A stretch of DNA of 64,000 bases from Fulvia fulva (taxonomy: Eukaryota; Ascomycota; Dothideomycetes; Mycosphaerellales; Mycosphaerellaceae), in contig NC_063013.1 of assembly GCF_020509005.1 (NCBI RefSeq), positions 4,092,001 through 4,156,000 on the forward strand. The letters are read 5' to 3'. This document shows, piece by piece, positions 21,083 through 32,084 of the stretch. Position 1 is the first letter of the stretch; the number at the start of each line of letters is the position of its first letter. The position numbers were made by a program, and so were the translations under genes. The notes below the pieces were generated by a model, which had not been told where the DNA came from, ran no database searches, and worked only from the letters and a program-made list of their open reading frames with translations.

Positions 21083-21660
21083 CTCGCTTGAAGTAGGATT
21101 GTCAGCTGGGGGTACGAGTCCATCGCGGAAAGCAGATCTATAAGAGCAGGGATCTCATGTTTACTTTGTGGTTTGAATGCTTCCGCCGGGGGTTGTAAAC
21201 CAAGAATCGCAAACGCGTGTGCGCTAACGCTTTGGACCAAACACTTCTGCATGCCAGGGATCTCAAGTCTGTCACATTGGCAAAAGCTGCAGCCAAGGCC
21301 GAATGACATACATGGTGTCCGAGGGAGGCGGGAAGTCATCGAGCAGGTGATGATATCTTGAACTCTGATGCTTCGGCTGTCACTGCCCGTTCTCGAGATG
21401 AGACATATCCATATGGTGCAAGCGGCCTATGCGTACCGGTACGTACAATGAGAGTCGGGTGTGAGCAGAAAGGGAAAGAACAACGAGGCCAAGAAACCTA
21501 GATGGCGATCAACGGCGGAACTTTGTTCCGGTCAGCCGAAAAGTGCTGCAACTTCAAGCAAGGACCGGTGACAAGGTACGTTGCTGCTGTATGTACATCT
21601 TGCACATTCCAGCGGAACATGACACATTAGCATTTGGACTATGTCGCGGATAGGTCTACC
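21083..21660. other. Intergenic region: quinoprotein gene promoter and 3' flank of the CVNH-like gene
   Basis: About 580 bp, not RIP-mutated. No recognisable motif, repeat or RNA. An alternative last exon of the CVNH-like gene could lie here (a GTAAGT donor sits eight codons before its stop), but I found no convincing acceptor and frame. Confidence 0.35.
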
Positions 21661-22075
21661 CTAATGTGTGATGCACTTACTCAAACCGATACTCTTAGTG
21701 TCATGGAAGCCACCAGAGTAGCAGTAACATGAGAGCGTAGCGTAGTTCAAGTTGAAGTTGCCCCCAGCATTACTGCCGCAGTTGGCATAGAACCCGCCGT
21801 TGTTGGGGTCGCTTTGGTATCTGCGCAGGGAGTATCATAGTTAGCAAATAGCTGGCAAGGATTGAGCTCCCAGGGACATACCGCCAAATAAGCTGACCAT
21901 CGACTAAGGCAATTCCTCCATTCAGATCGATGCTTGCGCCGCCTGAGCGGCACTTGGAACTGATCGTGGAATAATACAGGGAGTTGGACGTGCAGTAGTC
22001 GAAGAAGGGGCCGACTTCTGCTAGAGCCTGGGGCAGGAGAGCTAGGGCCAGGGAGAGTAGTGCTTTGGAATGCAT
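21661..22075 (-). CDS. Small secreted CVNH (cyanovirin-N homology)-like protein, 117 aa
   Basis: Two exons: 21882-22075 and 21661-21820; the 61-nt intron (donor GTATGT, branch GCTAAC, acceptor CGCAG) splits an Arg codon. A signal peptide (MHSKALLSLALALLPQALA) precedes about 97 residues. They contain a repeated pattern of aromatic/Cys, SIDLNGGIALVDGQLIW, then NLNYATLSCYCYS and a final KSIGL, which resembles the two half-repeats of CVNH lectins. CVNH domains bind mannose-rich glycans; binding here is an inference. The second half stops where a family member would be expected to run on for about 15 residues, so it may be truncated or have an unseen third exon. Cysteines are at least five after the signal peptide. 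It is the last gene before the repeat block. Confidence 0.62.
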
Positions 22076-22481
22076 ATCGACAGGAGAATGAGAGGGTAGT
22101 AAGCTGAAGGTCGTTGGTGTGGAGGTCGGGCGAGGTTTGGTGAGAGTAGTAGAGCTGATTCAAGACTCTTTATATGTGTCTCTTTCAATGAGAAATAGGA
22201 GCAGTGCCACTACCTCCCAAGTCAGGTGTTCGCTCCACCACGTGACCCCGGAACGAGCTTCTTGGCGGAGCGCCTAAGCTCGTTATATACACTTTGGTTA
22301 TTATCAACACACTAATAGAATTGAATAGGCTTTACTATATAATAACTATACTCGTACGGTCCTATAAATTACCGTAGCCTCTAGGCGTAATATAAATCTA
22401 ACTACGTACAAGAAAATCTCGTTAAAAACGTAACATAATAAGAGATAACGTAAAGCACTAGTGAGCTAGAAACACTACTAA
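22076..22481. other. CVNH-gene upstream region and boundary of the RIP-mutated block
   Basis: Up to about 22,270 the sequence has normal composition (for example a CACGTG at 22239). Beyond about 22,290 it turns TA-rich and poor in CpA/TpG, marking the edge of the mutated repeat block. The 22290-22481 stretch is unassigned repeat DNA interrupted by the LTR element that starts at 22482. Confidence 0.5.
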
Positions 22482-23001
22482 TGTCAGGGCGAGAGCCTAG
22501 CCTATAAGATATAAGGGTGAAAGCGAGAATATAGGTACGAAGTATAGATATAAAAGGGTATAGTATAATTGCTATACAAAACGAAAGACGAAGAAAGTAA
22601 GAGAGGCCTAGGGAAGGCTAGATATTTATACGCGACCCTCGCGAGTACGTGTCCCCGTATTAATAGGGCTAACCCGTACGAAATCGCGCTTAGTAGCTTT
22701 ACTCAAAACCTTATTCTAACCTGCCCTACGTTCCGAGTCTTCTACGTACTTCTTCTAGGGTCTAGCGTAGTCGCGGGTGCTCGCGGGAGTGCCGTAAGTC
22801 ATATAGTTACGAGCCAAAGTGAATCTATTAAGGTTTAGTAGAGGGGTGAATTTGGAGGGCTAGGTCCCGTAGTAAATATTACGGGGCATATAATTCTTAG
22901 CGCTTATACACTAAGCTAGACTGTTACTTCTTGACGACTTCTAAGCACTCTAAGGCTCTTCTGTCCCCACCTTCTATACACTCTATAGGGAGACTATAAC
23001 A
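22482..23001 (-). repeat. Left LTR (3' LTR by sense strand) of the gypsy element
   Basis: Begins TGTCAGGGC and ends CTATAACA on the plus strand, keeping TG..CA ends. Nearly identical to 28253-28772 and of equal length (520 bp). An 89-codon open frame inside it recurs in the other LTR and is not a gene. Confidence 0.93.
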
Positions 23002-26000
23002 GTAGCCCCCCCGAATAAAGCTAAGTTCCTACGAAGCCGTAGTAGTTCTATATATCGAGGATATTCAGCTTTAGTACTAGGCCTAGGCCTAATATCATAG
23101 TCGATATACTATTAGTAAGCCCCGTTAAAGAGCTTAGATTCGAAGAGCCTGCCGATATTGACTTCTAGGCCGTCTATACGGGCGTAGTATTCTTCGATTA
23201 CTTAACGATTAAAGATGATATGTTAGATAGGTTCCTATAAGGTATCCTACTTAGGGCAACCTTACTATTCGACTTTATACTTGATCGGCGGTAGTCCTTT
23301 AACGTCGTTAGGCTCTACGCGGATTCCCCGGATCTTACGGACGGCATAGTCGTTAGAAGGTAGGTTAATAGGCTCGTCGACTTCTACTTTATCGGGAGGA
23401 CCTAGTATGTCTTAGTTTTAGTTCGGGAATAGGTCCTTAGCCGACGGCCGAAGGCGTACGGGATAGAAGACGTCGTAGATCTTTATATTCGTAGGAAGAG
23501 CTAGACGGTAGGCGTATAAACTAATACGCTCGGTAATCTCAAAAGGACCTAGGTTCTTCTACTTTAGCTTCTTAGAGGGGCGGTCCGTCTTAATGTTCTT
23601 AGAGTTAAGGTAGACTATATTGCCTACTTAGTAGTCGGGAGCTAGCTAGCGACGACGATTAGCTTGATCCTCGTAGATTACTTATATATATACTATCTCG
23701 TCGTGAACTTCTTTATAGATCTATAAGAGTATAGTAGCGAACTCGTCTACTGCTTACTCGTTTACGTCTTTAGTAGGCGGGAGAGGTTCTTCTAGTTCTA
23801 TACCTATACGAGGGTAGTAACCTCTCGTAGTATAGAAGGGAGAGTAGCTAGTAGTCTCCGAGTCCTAGTTACGAGTAGCGAACTCTACCGTAGGGGTATA
23901 CTAAGGCCAATCCTTCTAGTAGTAGTCGACGAAGTAACGAAGGACCTACTCGAGGATAGCGTTCGTAATTTCGGTCTAGCCGTCGGTCTGTAGCTAAAAA
24001 CTAGTCGAGAGGTTATACTTGATACCTAGGATAGTATATAGACGCTTCTAGAAGTACGAGATAAACTAGGTGCCTCTGTTAGAGGTGATGCTATCCGGGA
24101 GGCCTTAAAAGCGCTAGACGAATTCGTAGAACAAGCGAGTAGTCTCCTTTACGGTCATACTCTAGTACGGGATTATATACCGGTCCTTAGAGTAACGGTC
24201 TACGATTACTAGAAGGGCCTTTGCTTTTACGCCGCTAAAGGTCTTACCGTAAGGAAGATCGGTAATAAAGTCTATAGTGATATACTTCTACGGACGATTA
24301 GGAGCCGGGAGAGGGTATAAGAGACCGTAGGGACGGTAGCGGTTAGCTTTAGCTCTTCGGTAAGTAGCGTAGTTTAGTACGTAGCGGCGGACGTCCTTCT
24401 AGGAATACGGCTACTAGTAATACCTAGCGAGGAGCTTATAGGTCTTAGCTACGCCTAGGTGACCCCTAGAGGCGGAGTCGTAGATAATTTAAAGAATCTT
24501 AGCTCGGATATTAGAGCCTTCGGGCTACGGTACGTAAAGCTTCTTACGGAAGTAGACGACACCTTCCTAGAGCTCGTACTCGGATAGCGAGAAGCCCGGG
24601 AATGTCCTCGCGCTAGATTTAAGGGCCTGAACTAACTCTTAGGCGTCTACATCGGTATCGTACGCTATTCGTACTCGTACTATAATGCCTTCGGGCTGCT
24701 CCTTATTATTAAACCCCTTAAAGTCTAATTCGGATAAGCCGTCGGTCGTTACTAAGCCCTCTTTATCGTCGTTCAAGTCCTTAGCGTCCGAGGCGTATTC
24801 TTTAGGCTCGGATTCATCGTCACTCTCGTTAAGGTAGGTAGGAGCGAGTACGAGAGTAGTAAAGGAAGCGGCGAGCGTAGGCTAGCCGTTCGATAGGTAC
24901 TCTCGAAGCTCGGAAGAGAGGTTATACTCTTTAATAACTTGTTACTCTACGATTTGCCGGCCCCCTCTTCGATTAACTAGAGAGTCACTAGGGCGGCGGG
25001 TAAGGGCGTCGGCTATCGAGTTGGCCTTACCGGGCGTATATAAGATTATAAAGTTGAACCGGGAGAGGAACTCGCTCTAGCGGGCCTAGCGACGATTAAG
25101 TAGCTTACTCTTTATAAAGTAGACGAGGTTCTTATAGTCGGAGCTTACTTAGACGGGCATAGTAGAGCCTTCGAGCTCGGGGCGCTACTCTTCGAAAGCT
25201 TTAACGATAGCGAGAAGCTCCTTATCGTAGATCTCGTAGTTATACTCCGTAGCGGTCATCTTCTTAGAGAGGAAGGCGATAGGTAACTAGGGGGATTCAG
25301 GCGAGCGGCGTTATAGTAGGACACCGCCTACTACGCCGTTAGATACGTCGGTCTCTATACGGGTCTCTAGTTCGAAATCGAAGTGCTATAGAAGCGGGTT
25401 CTTAATAAACTTCGCTTTAAGCAAGTCAAAAGCCTCCTAGTATTCGTCGGTCTAGGCGAACTTCTCACCCTTACGCGTAAGCTTCGTTAAAGGGCGTACT
25501 ACGCCCGAAAATGCGTAGATAAAGCGGCGGTAGAAGTTAGTAAAGCCTAGGAAACCCTAGACCTCTTTAACGTTCGTAGGAGCATCCTATTCGACGATAG
25601 CGTCGATCTTCTCTTAGTCTATCTTAATGCCGTCTACGGTAATAATTAAACTAAGGAACTTGACTTCGGTCTTCTTAAACTCGTACTTGTCGATATCGAG
25701 CTATAAGCCGGCGTCTACGAGCTTCTAAAGGACCTTATAGACGTGCTCGCGGTGCTCCTCCTTAGTCTCGCTATAGACTAGGATGTCGTCGATATAGGTA
25801 GTGTAGAACTAATCGAGGAACTCCTAAAGGATGTCGTTAATAAAGTTCTAGAAGGTACTAGGCCCGTTATAAACGCCGAAGGGCATAACGAGCGACTCGA
25901 ATAGCCCGTAGCGAGTACGGAAGGCTATAAGATACTCGTATCCTTCTACCATTCGTAACTTGTTAAACGTAGCGATAACATCGAGCTTAGTGAAGTACTT

Positions 26001-28252
26001 AGCCTTAGAGAGGCGCTTGAGCGTCTCCTAAATCAACGGTATTAGGTAGCGGTTCTTCTTTATAATAGCGTTTAAGCCTTAGTAGTCTACGTAGAAGCGT
26101 AGACTACCGCCGGGCTTCTTAACGAATATAACGGGACTACTAGCGCTAGAACGGCTCGCTCGAATAAACCCCTTCTTTAGGTTCTCTTCGAGGTATCTCT
26201 TAAGGACGATAAGCTCTTCTCGGGACATAGAATATAGCGGTCCGAACGGTGTCTCTATACCTTCTTCTAGCTTAATCTTATAGTCGTAAGGGCGATAAGG
26301 AGGCAGCTCGTCTATAGCTTTAGTATCGAATACGTAGAGGATATAGTGTGCCTAAGGAGGGACCTTCGTAGTAGGGTCGGTAGGTATACGCTTCTTGTCG
26401 AGCTTCTCGAGGGCGATGTCGATATCGCGGAGAGAGGCGGCGAAGACTTGAGCTTTAGGCTACTTAGTAGTAGTAGTGAAGGTAGCGGCGTTTACCTAGA
26501 AGATCTTAGTATACTTAGGACCGCGCTAAGGCGGCGGAGAAGGCGGAGGTGCCGGAGGAACTTCTAGAGGGAAGCTAATAGTAAGGGAAGTCTAGTCGAT
26601 AATAGGTCGGTATCGTCTAAACTAGGGGAGGCCGAGGATAAACTTCTAATACGGTAGGGACGTAAGGAAGCTAGTAATCGACATACGCTTACCTCCGAGG
26701 GTGATTGACGTGTATATAATATAAGTAATCTTACTAGTAGTAGTCTCCGTACCGTTAAAGAGTTTAAGGGTACGAGGGTACTTCAGTTCCTAGGGTTCGA
26801 GGTTAAGAGAGGTCGCGAGTTTATAGTCTATAAAAGACTCGCCTAGTGCGCTAGTGTCTATAAGAGTGAGATTAGAAGAAGAGAGTTTCATTAAGCCGAT
26901 ATTTACATTCGTAACGAACGATTTATAAGCGTAGTCCTTGCCCGTCTCGTCGTATAGGTCTAGCTATACTATATTGATCCTCAACTTCTTTCCTCTCTTT
27001 ACTTTCGGTAAACGTTATTCTTAGTCTTTATCGCGTCGATAAGGAAGATCTAGGCTTTTTCCTACTTAGCGGGAGTAGTAGGAGTAGGCTCGATAGCGCC
27101 GATAGCGCCGCGAACCGGGTTACGGGCGTTACGGGTAGCGAGCTACGGATAGTTAGCTACGATATAGCCTAGACCGCCGTAGTAGGTATAGAGTCCGGCC
27201 TAGCGATGGCGAAGCTTCTCTTCGGGAGTAAGCTTACCGTTAACGAGGCCCTAGACTCGAGGGACGGCGGTACTAGCGCTAAGATCTATAGCGTTACCTA
27301 TAGAGACGGGAGGGAGAGCCGTAGGAGCGGCGGCGTCTAGTAGAGTAGCGAAGTGGCTTCCGGGACTACGAGGCTAACGACCTTAAGAACGGGAAGCGAG
27401 GAGAGAGGCGGTATGTTTTATGTTAGGGTCGAGGCGCTAGTAGGTCTCGACGAGCTTACGGAAGCTTATAGTACCGACGTCCTTATCCTCGAGGGCTCGA
27501 AGAAGCTCTACTAATAAACCACGGCGGAGAGTGCTCTTCTTAGTCTCTTCGTTATAGCCGGTGAACCCGATGTCGCGGTTAAAGGCTACGAGGTACTCGG
27601 CGAAGCTCTTGTTCTTCTAGAGGAGGTTATAGATAGCGTTCTAGGCGGTAGCTCTACGGTCTAGATCACTAAAGGTAGTACGGAGGTCCTATATTAAGGT
27701 AAGGACGTCCGGGCAGCCGATAGTCTACGTAGCGTTATCAATATAGTATTATACCTAAGCCGCGGCGTCTCCCCGAAGGAGGGAGAAGACGTACGTAACT
27801 TTGTCCTTCTCTTACGGAAAGTGGTCGGCATTAGCTAACAGCTTAATAGTAAGCTATGTCTTAAATGCCTTAAACTTACTCTTATTACTATCGAACTCGT
27901 CTAGGTCGTTAACCTTCTTAGAGAAGTACTAGTAGCGGTTATTATCGGCGTACGGGGCGAGGTTCTAGAAGGTATTTATAATACCTTAAAGGTATATTAC
28001 TTAGTTGTTTACTTGCTCGACCTACTAGGCGGTCTCGCGGAAAGAGGAGACGGTACGGTTAATAAGAGCGTAGGCGGTATTAGGGTTAGCGTTTGCCTAG
28101 GCACCGAAGGTAGCGGCGTTCGAGAAGGGGATATTAGTCTACTTACTGAAGTGGAATAGAGTGTCTTAGTTATCGAGGTTAACACCTCTATCGGTAGCGT
28201 AGTCACCTATAAGGATGACTCGAGTAGTTAACGGTTTGTTAGTCTTTCGTGA

Positions 28253-28772
28253 TGTTAGGGCGAGAGCCTAGCCTATAAGATATAAGGGTAAAAGCGAGAA
28301 TATAGGTACGAAGTACAGATACAAAAGGGTATAGTATAATTGCTACACAAAACGAAAGACGAAGAAAGCAAGAGAGGCCTAGGGAAGGCCAGATATTTAT
28401 ACGCGACCCTCGCGAGTACGTGTCCCCGTATTAATAGGGCTAACCCGTACGAAGTCGCGCTTAGTAGCTTTACTCAAAACCTTATTCTAACCTGCCCTAC
28501 GTTCCGAGTCTTCCACGTACTTCTTCTAGGGTCTAGCGTAGTCGCGGGTACTCGCGGGAGTGCCGTGAGTTATATAGTCACGAGCCGAAGTGAATCTATT
28601 AAGGTTTAGTAGAGGGGTGAATTTGGAGGGCTAGGTCCCGTAGTAAATATTACGGGGCATATAATTCTTAGCGCTTACACACTAAGCTAGACTGTTACTT
28701 CTTGACGACTTCTAAGCACTCTAAGGCTCTTCTGTCCCCACCTTCTATACACTCTATAGGGAGACTATAATA
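28253..28772 (-). repeat. Right LTR (5' LTR by sense strand) of the gypsy element
   Basis: Begins TGTTAGGGC and ends CTATAATA on the plus strand; the last CA has become TA. The scattered differences from the left LTR are almost all C/T or G/A transitions, as RIP would leave. Confidence 0.93.
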
Positions 28773-28844
28773 AGTGAGCTAGGAATTTTGTCTTAGTACG
28801 ACTACCTCGTATTCTTTATAAATCGTTTTTACTACTATTAAATA

Positions 28845-29977
28845 ACGTGCTTTACTACTAAGCGGGCTATACTACCGAGCGGGCCACTTTTACTAAGAAC
28901 TATACCACTTCTATAGATATAGCTATATAACTACTATTATAGCGTATATTGTCTTTAAACGAGGCTAAACTGACCTTAGCTATCTAGGCTACGAAACGTA
29001 ACGTAATAATTACGAATCGACTTACTATAAAGGTATACGACGCGTCTCGAACTATACTAGGGCATCGATTGAATAGACGACCTCCTCGGGGTGACTACGA
29101 GCCCAATTCGAAGAAGCTTATAGAGCTAGAAGAGAGGATAATACTTAAGTATATACTCGAGCTAGATCTTAGAGGTTTCCCGCTATTAAAGGCTAGTATA
29201 CGAGCAATAGCCGATTTATTACTATAAGAGAAGGGTCTCAAGCCCGCTAGTCTTAATTAGATAGACAGGCCTATTAGGTAGTATCGTAAGCTAAAGGTTC
29301 GTATAACACGTAGATACGATCGTTAGCGAGCCCTAATAGAAGATCTAGACGTTATCGAGAAGTAGTTCTTACTTATACGTAATATAAAGGAGAAGTATAG
29401 CATCCTTAACTAGGACACCTATAACTTCGACGAGACAGGGTTCATAATAGGTGTCATTACGTCTTAGAGCGTCGTTACGGGTTTAGAAAGGCGTGGTAGA
29501 AAGAGGAAGGTCGTTTAATAGGGTAATAGAGAGGGAGTAGAGAGATAGCGTATTAGATAGCTCTTATACGAAGCGAGATTAGTAAGCTACGTAAGTCTAA
29601 CGAGGCCCTTATATAGCGGAAAGCACGAAAGCGCAAGTACATTCAGTCTAGAGGGTCTCTAACCTTCGATAAGGCGTCGCAATTGATACCTCTAGAGGAT
29701 ACTAGGAGGTAGGAAGTGAGTAGAGAGTCGCTAGATAGTGTTCGGCTAGTACTAAGGCTACGACGCTATAAGCGATATAGCGAGTCGGGGTATAACTTAC
29801 GTACCTATCAAGTAGACTCGCTAGATAGCGAAGAATCTGAAGAGGAATTGTCCTTCTAGTAACGATTCTATAGGATGTCGTCGTATTAAGATACCGTCGT
29901 AATTAAAGTATAAGTAGTATAGTTCTTAGTAAAAGTAGCCCGCTCGGTAGTATAGCCCGCTCGGTAGTAAAGTACGT
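28845..29977 (+). mobile_element. Internally deleted Fot1/pogo-type DNA transposon with TIRs and TA target duplication
   Basis: Terminal inverted repeats of about 60 bp (ACGTGCTTTACTAC at the left, its reverse complement at the right) are flanked by TA at 28843-28844 and 29978-29979, the target used by Tc1/mariner-type elements. The interior encodes an N-terminal helix-turn-helix/CENP-B-type region and a YNFDETGF block on the plus strand, then jumps to the C-terminal part. Compared with the 1,882-bp copy at 52329-54210 it lacks about 750 bp holding the central catalytic region. RIP-type stops are also present. It is non-autonomous and dead. Confidence 0.88.
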
Positions 29978-29979
29978 TA

Positions 29980-31480
29980 GAGAACTAGTGAACTTAATAC
30001 TCTTATCCGATTTAGAATTGTTCTCTTTGTCTTCCTAGTACGTTCGTACGTTATAGCTAGTCCGACTATAGTTACTATACCGCCGTCTACTTAGCTAGCC
30101 CTCTTTCGTACCCTCTAACCTACGACTCTTCTTTAACTATTCTATAGCCTTTAACGACTTAATGACTACCTATAACAAGCCAACTCTATACTCTAAGACC
30201 CCGCTATACTAGAGACGCTTTCGTTTACGAGATCGGCGCTTTATAAGAGTCTTAACTTGTCGTTTAAGCTTAGAGTTACGAGCTCTAAGAAGCGTACTCT
30301 CTTATAGTATTACTTTGCCGCCTTTTATTAGCTAAGAGAAGCTATTATAAGCTGTTTTAGAGTTGCTTAGTATAGCGTCGTGGATAAGCTTAGATTACGA
30401 CGTAAACTCCTTCGAATTACTCGGAGTTTAAGACTACTATAATATCGTCTAAGGCGGGGGTAGTCCTAGCGGGGTTCGTAGGCGTATATTAAGGCGATTA
30501 AGTACTACTTACGCGTTAATAGGAACTAACCCTACAGTCTTAAAGGCCTTCTTATAGTTTAACGCGGTAAACACGTCGAAAAACGCGTCTTTAAACGCCG
30601 GAAGGAAGGTTTCTTTATTAATATAGAAGACGCGCTAACGCGCTAAGTCCCGTACGCGTTATAAGTACTTTAGCTTTAACGGCGTAAAACAAACTACGTT
30701 AAGAGGCTATAGGATATACGATAAATACGCCGGTATATAGAGCGTAAGGAAGTTTAAATAGCTCTTATAGCCGTCTAAAATAAGTGACCTATAGCTACCT
30801 ATAGAACGCGCCTCTATATACGCGTTAAAGTACTTTAACTACTCGAGGCTAAGTACGTTATTTGTCTATCTATTCTTAGAGACCGTAAGCTTCTAATTCT
30901 ATAGTATATCTACCTCTTTATACTATACTAAAATATAGACGCGCCCTTTATAGATAATAAAGGGCGGGGTCGAGTAGCTAGCGGTATAGATACTCTAAAT
31001 AACTATAACCTACTCTCTATTACTAGGCTAAGTAGCCGTAGGACGAGAGCGTCGTTCTAAGCTAGTAACGACTTTTATAGAGCTAATTACGCCTATTTAA
31101 AAGCCCGTTTTATCGAAGTTATAGATATCCTCGTTATATACGCTATACTTAGTAATAGTCTCTTATATAAGCTTTAACTAGGCGCTTATAACTTCTAGAT
31201 CTTCCTAGAGTATTCTCTAACGGTCCTTTACTCGGTCAAAGGCCGTTTTAAGCTCGGTAGAGCGCGAAACGAATCTCTCTACCTAGTTCTTACCTACTAG
31301 ATCCGCGTCGCGTTTACCGAGTAGCTTGTCCGCTATATCTACTACCTCGCTAAGGGTAGGCGCGAATCCTCGCGAATCGAGGTCGAGGATATATCGAATA
31401 ATTGTCTATTCTTCGGCTAATATAAGTTTGTACTAGATAGGGCGAGTATCGACGCGAGAAGTAATTCCGTAGTACCGGCT
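29980..31480 (-). mobile_element. RIP-mutated Fot1/pogo-like transposase, second family
   Basis: Read on the minus strand, this segment gives a DDE transposase of the pogo/Fot1 group: IYNFDKTGF, SLERRSRPT, LILDGYKSY and LNVVCFTPLK follow in the family order, broken by RIP-type stops. The sequence differs clearly from the neighbouring element at 28845-29977. I could not place its terminal inverted repeats, so the ends are approximate. Confidence 0.72.
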
Positions 31481-32084
31481 AGTAAGCGTCGAATATAGTA
31501 CGTAATATACTATAGCTACGCGTAGAAGACTCGGAAATTAGCCCTAATAATAGGTAGAGAGGGCAAGAGTACTTCTACCTTCTTTATTAGACGATTATAT
31601 ATTATATTAGACTTAAGTATTAACTAAGGGGAGATCGATCCCCGAATATCGACGAGGACTATCTATTTAATAGCCCTTATTAAGACGAGTAATCTACTAA
31701 AGTAGTAGCGACCCGCCTACGCTAGCGGCGGCGAAATTAGTATACCGAACCCTATAACTAAGGTTCCGTTCCCCTAACGGTAGACCCTAGAGTTACGGAG
31801 TTACGGAGGATAACTATCTAATTAGGAAGCGCGACCTCACCCCGAATAGTAGCGAAGGATAGTAACTAACGAGAGCTATAGCCTTACGAGGCTAACGATA
31901 AACAATATAGCGTAGACGACCCTATATACGGAGGCTAAAAACTTGCTAGAGGATAACGAACACCTAGCCCGGGGATATAAGAACACTATAGTATAGCTAC
32001 TAGGAGTGCTAAAAGCGCTATTATACTAAGTCCCGAAGACAATCTAATAAGTAATATAGAAGGTAGCCTAGAGACTAACTATAT
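31481..32084. other. Unassigned RIP-mutated repeat DNA
   Basis: TA-rich and CpA-poor like its surroundings, with no coding motif that I recognise. Probably remnants of elements interrupted by their neighbours. Confidence 0.4.

Larger units (their letters stand above)
22482..28772 (-). mobile_element. RIP-inactivated Ty3/gypsy LTR retrotransposon, complete with both LTRs
   Basis: Two 520-bp direct LTRs (22482-23001 and 28253-28772) flank 5.25 kb of internal DNA whose sense strand is minus. A G-rich polypurine tract lies next to the left LTR, as expected for the 3' LTR on that strand. Read on the minus strand, gag lies near 27.0-28.2 kb. Reverse transcriptase is near 25.6-26.3 kb, with the catalytic YIDD at 25785-25796. 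RNase H is near 25.0-25.5 kb. Integrase is near 23.9-24.9 kb, with an SNRGT-stop-FIS segment at about 24,060-24,090 that matches the SDRGTQF family motif after CAG to TAG mutation. Stops, mostly TAG from CAG, break every frame. I found no clear target-site duplication. It has no coding capacity now. Confidence 0.9.

Noticed and set aside
22569..22838. 89-codon open frames at 22569-22838 and 28340-28609 that match each other
   Set aside because: They lie inside the two LTRs of one gypsy element, which explains the duplication; not genes.
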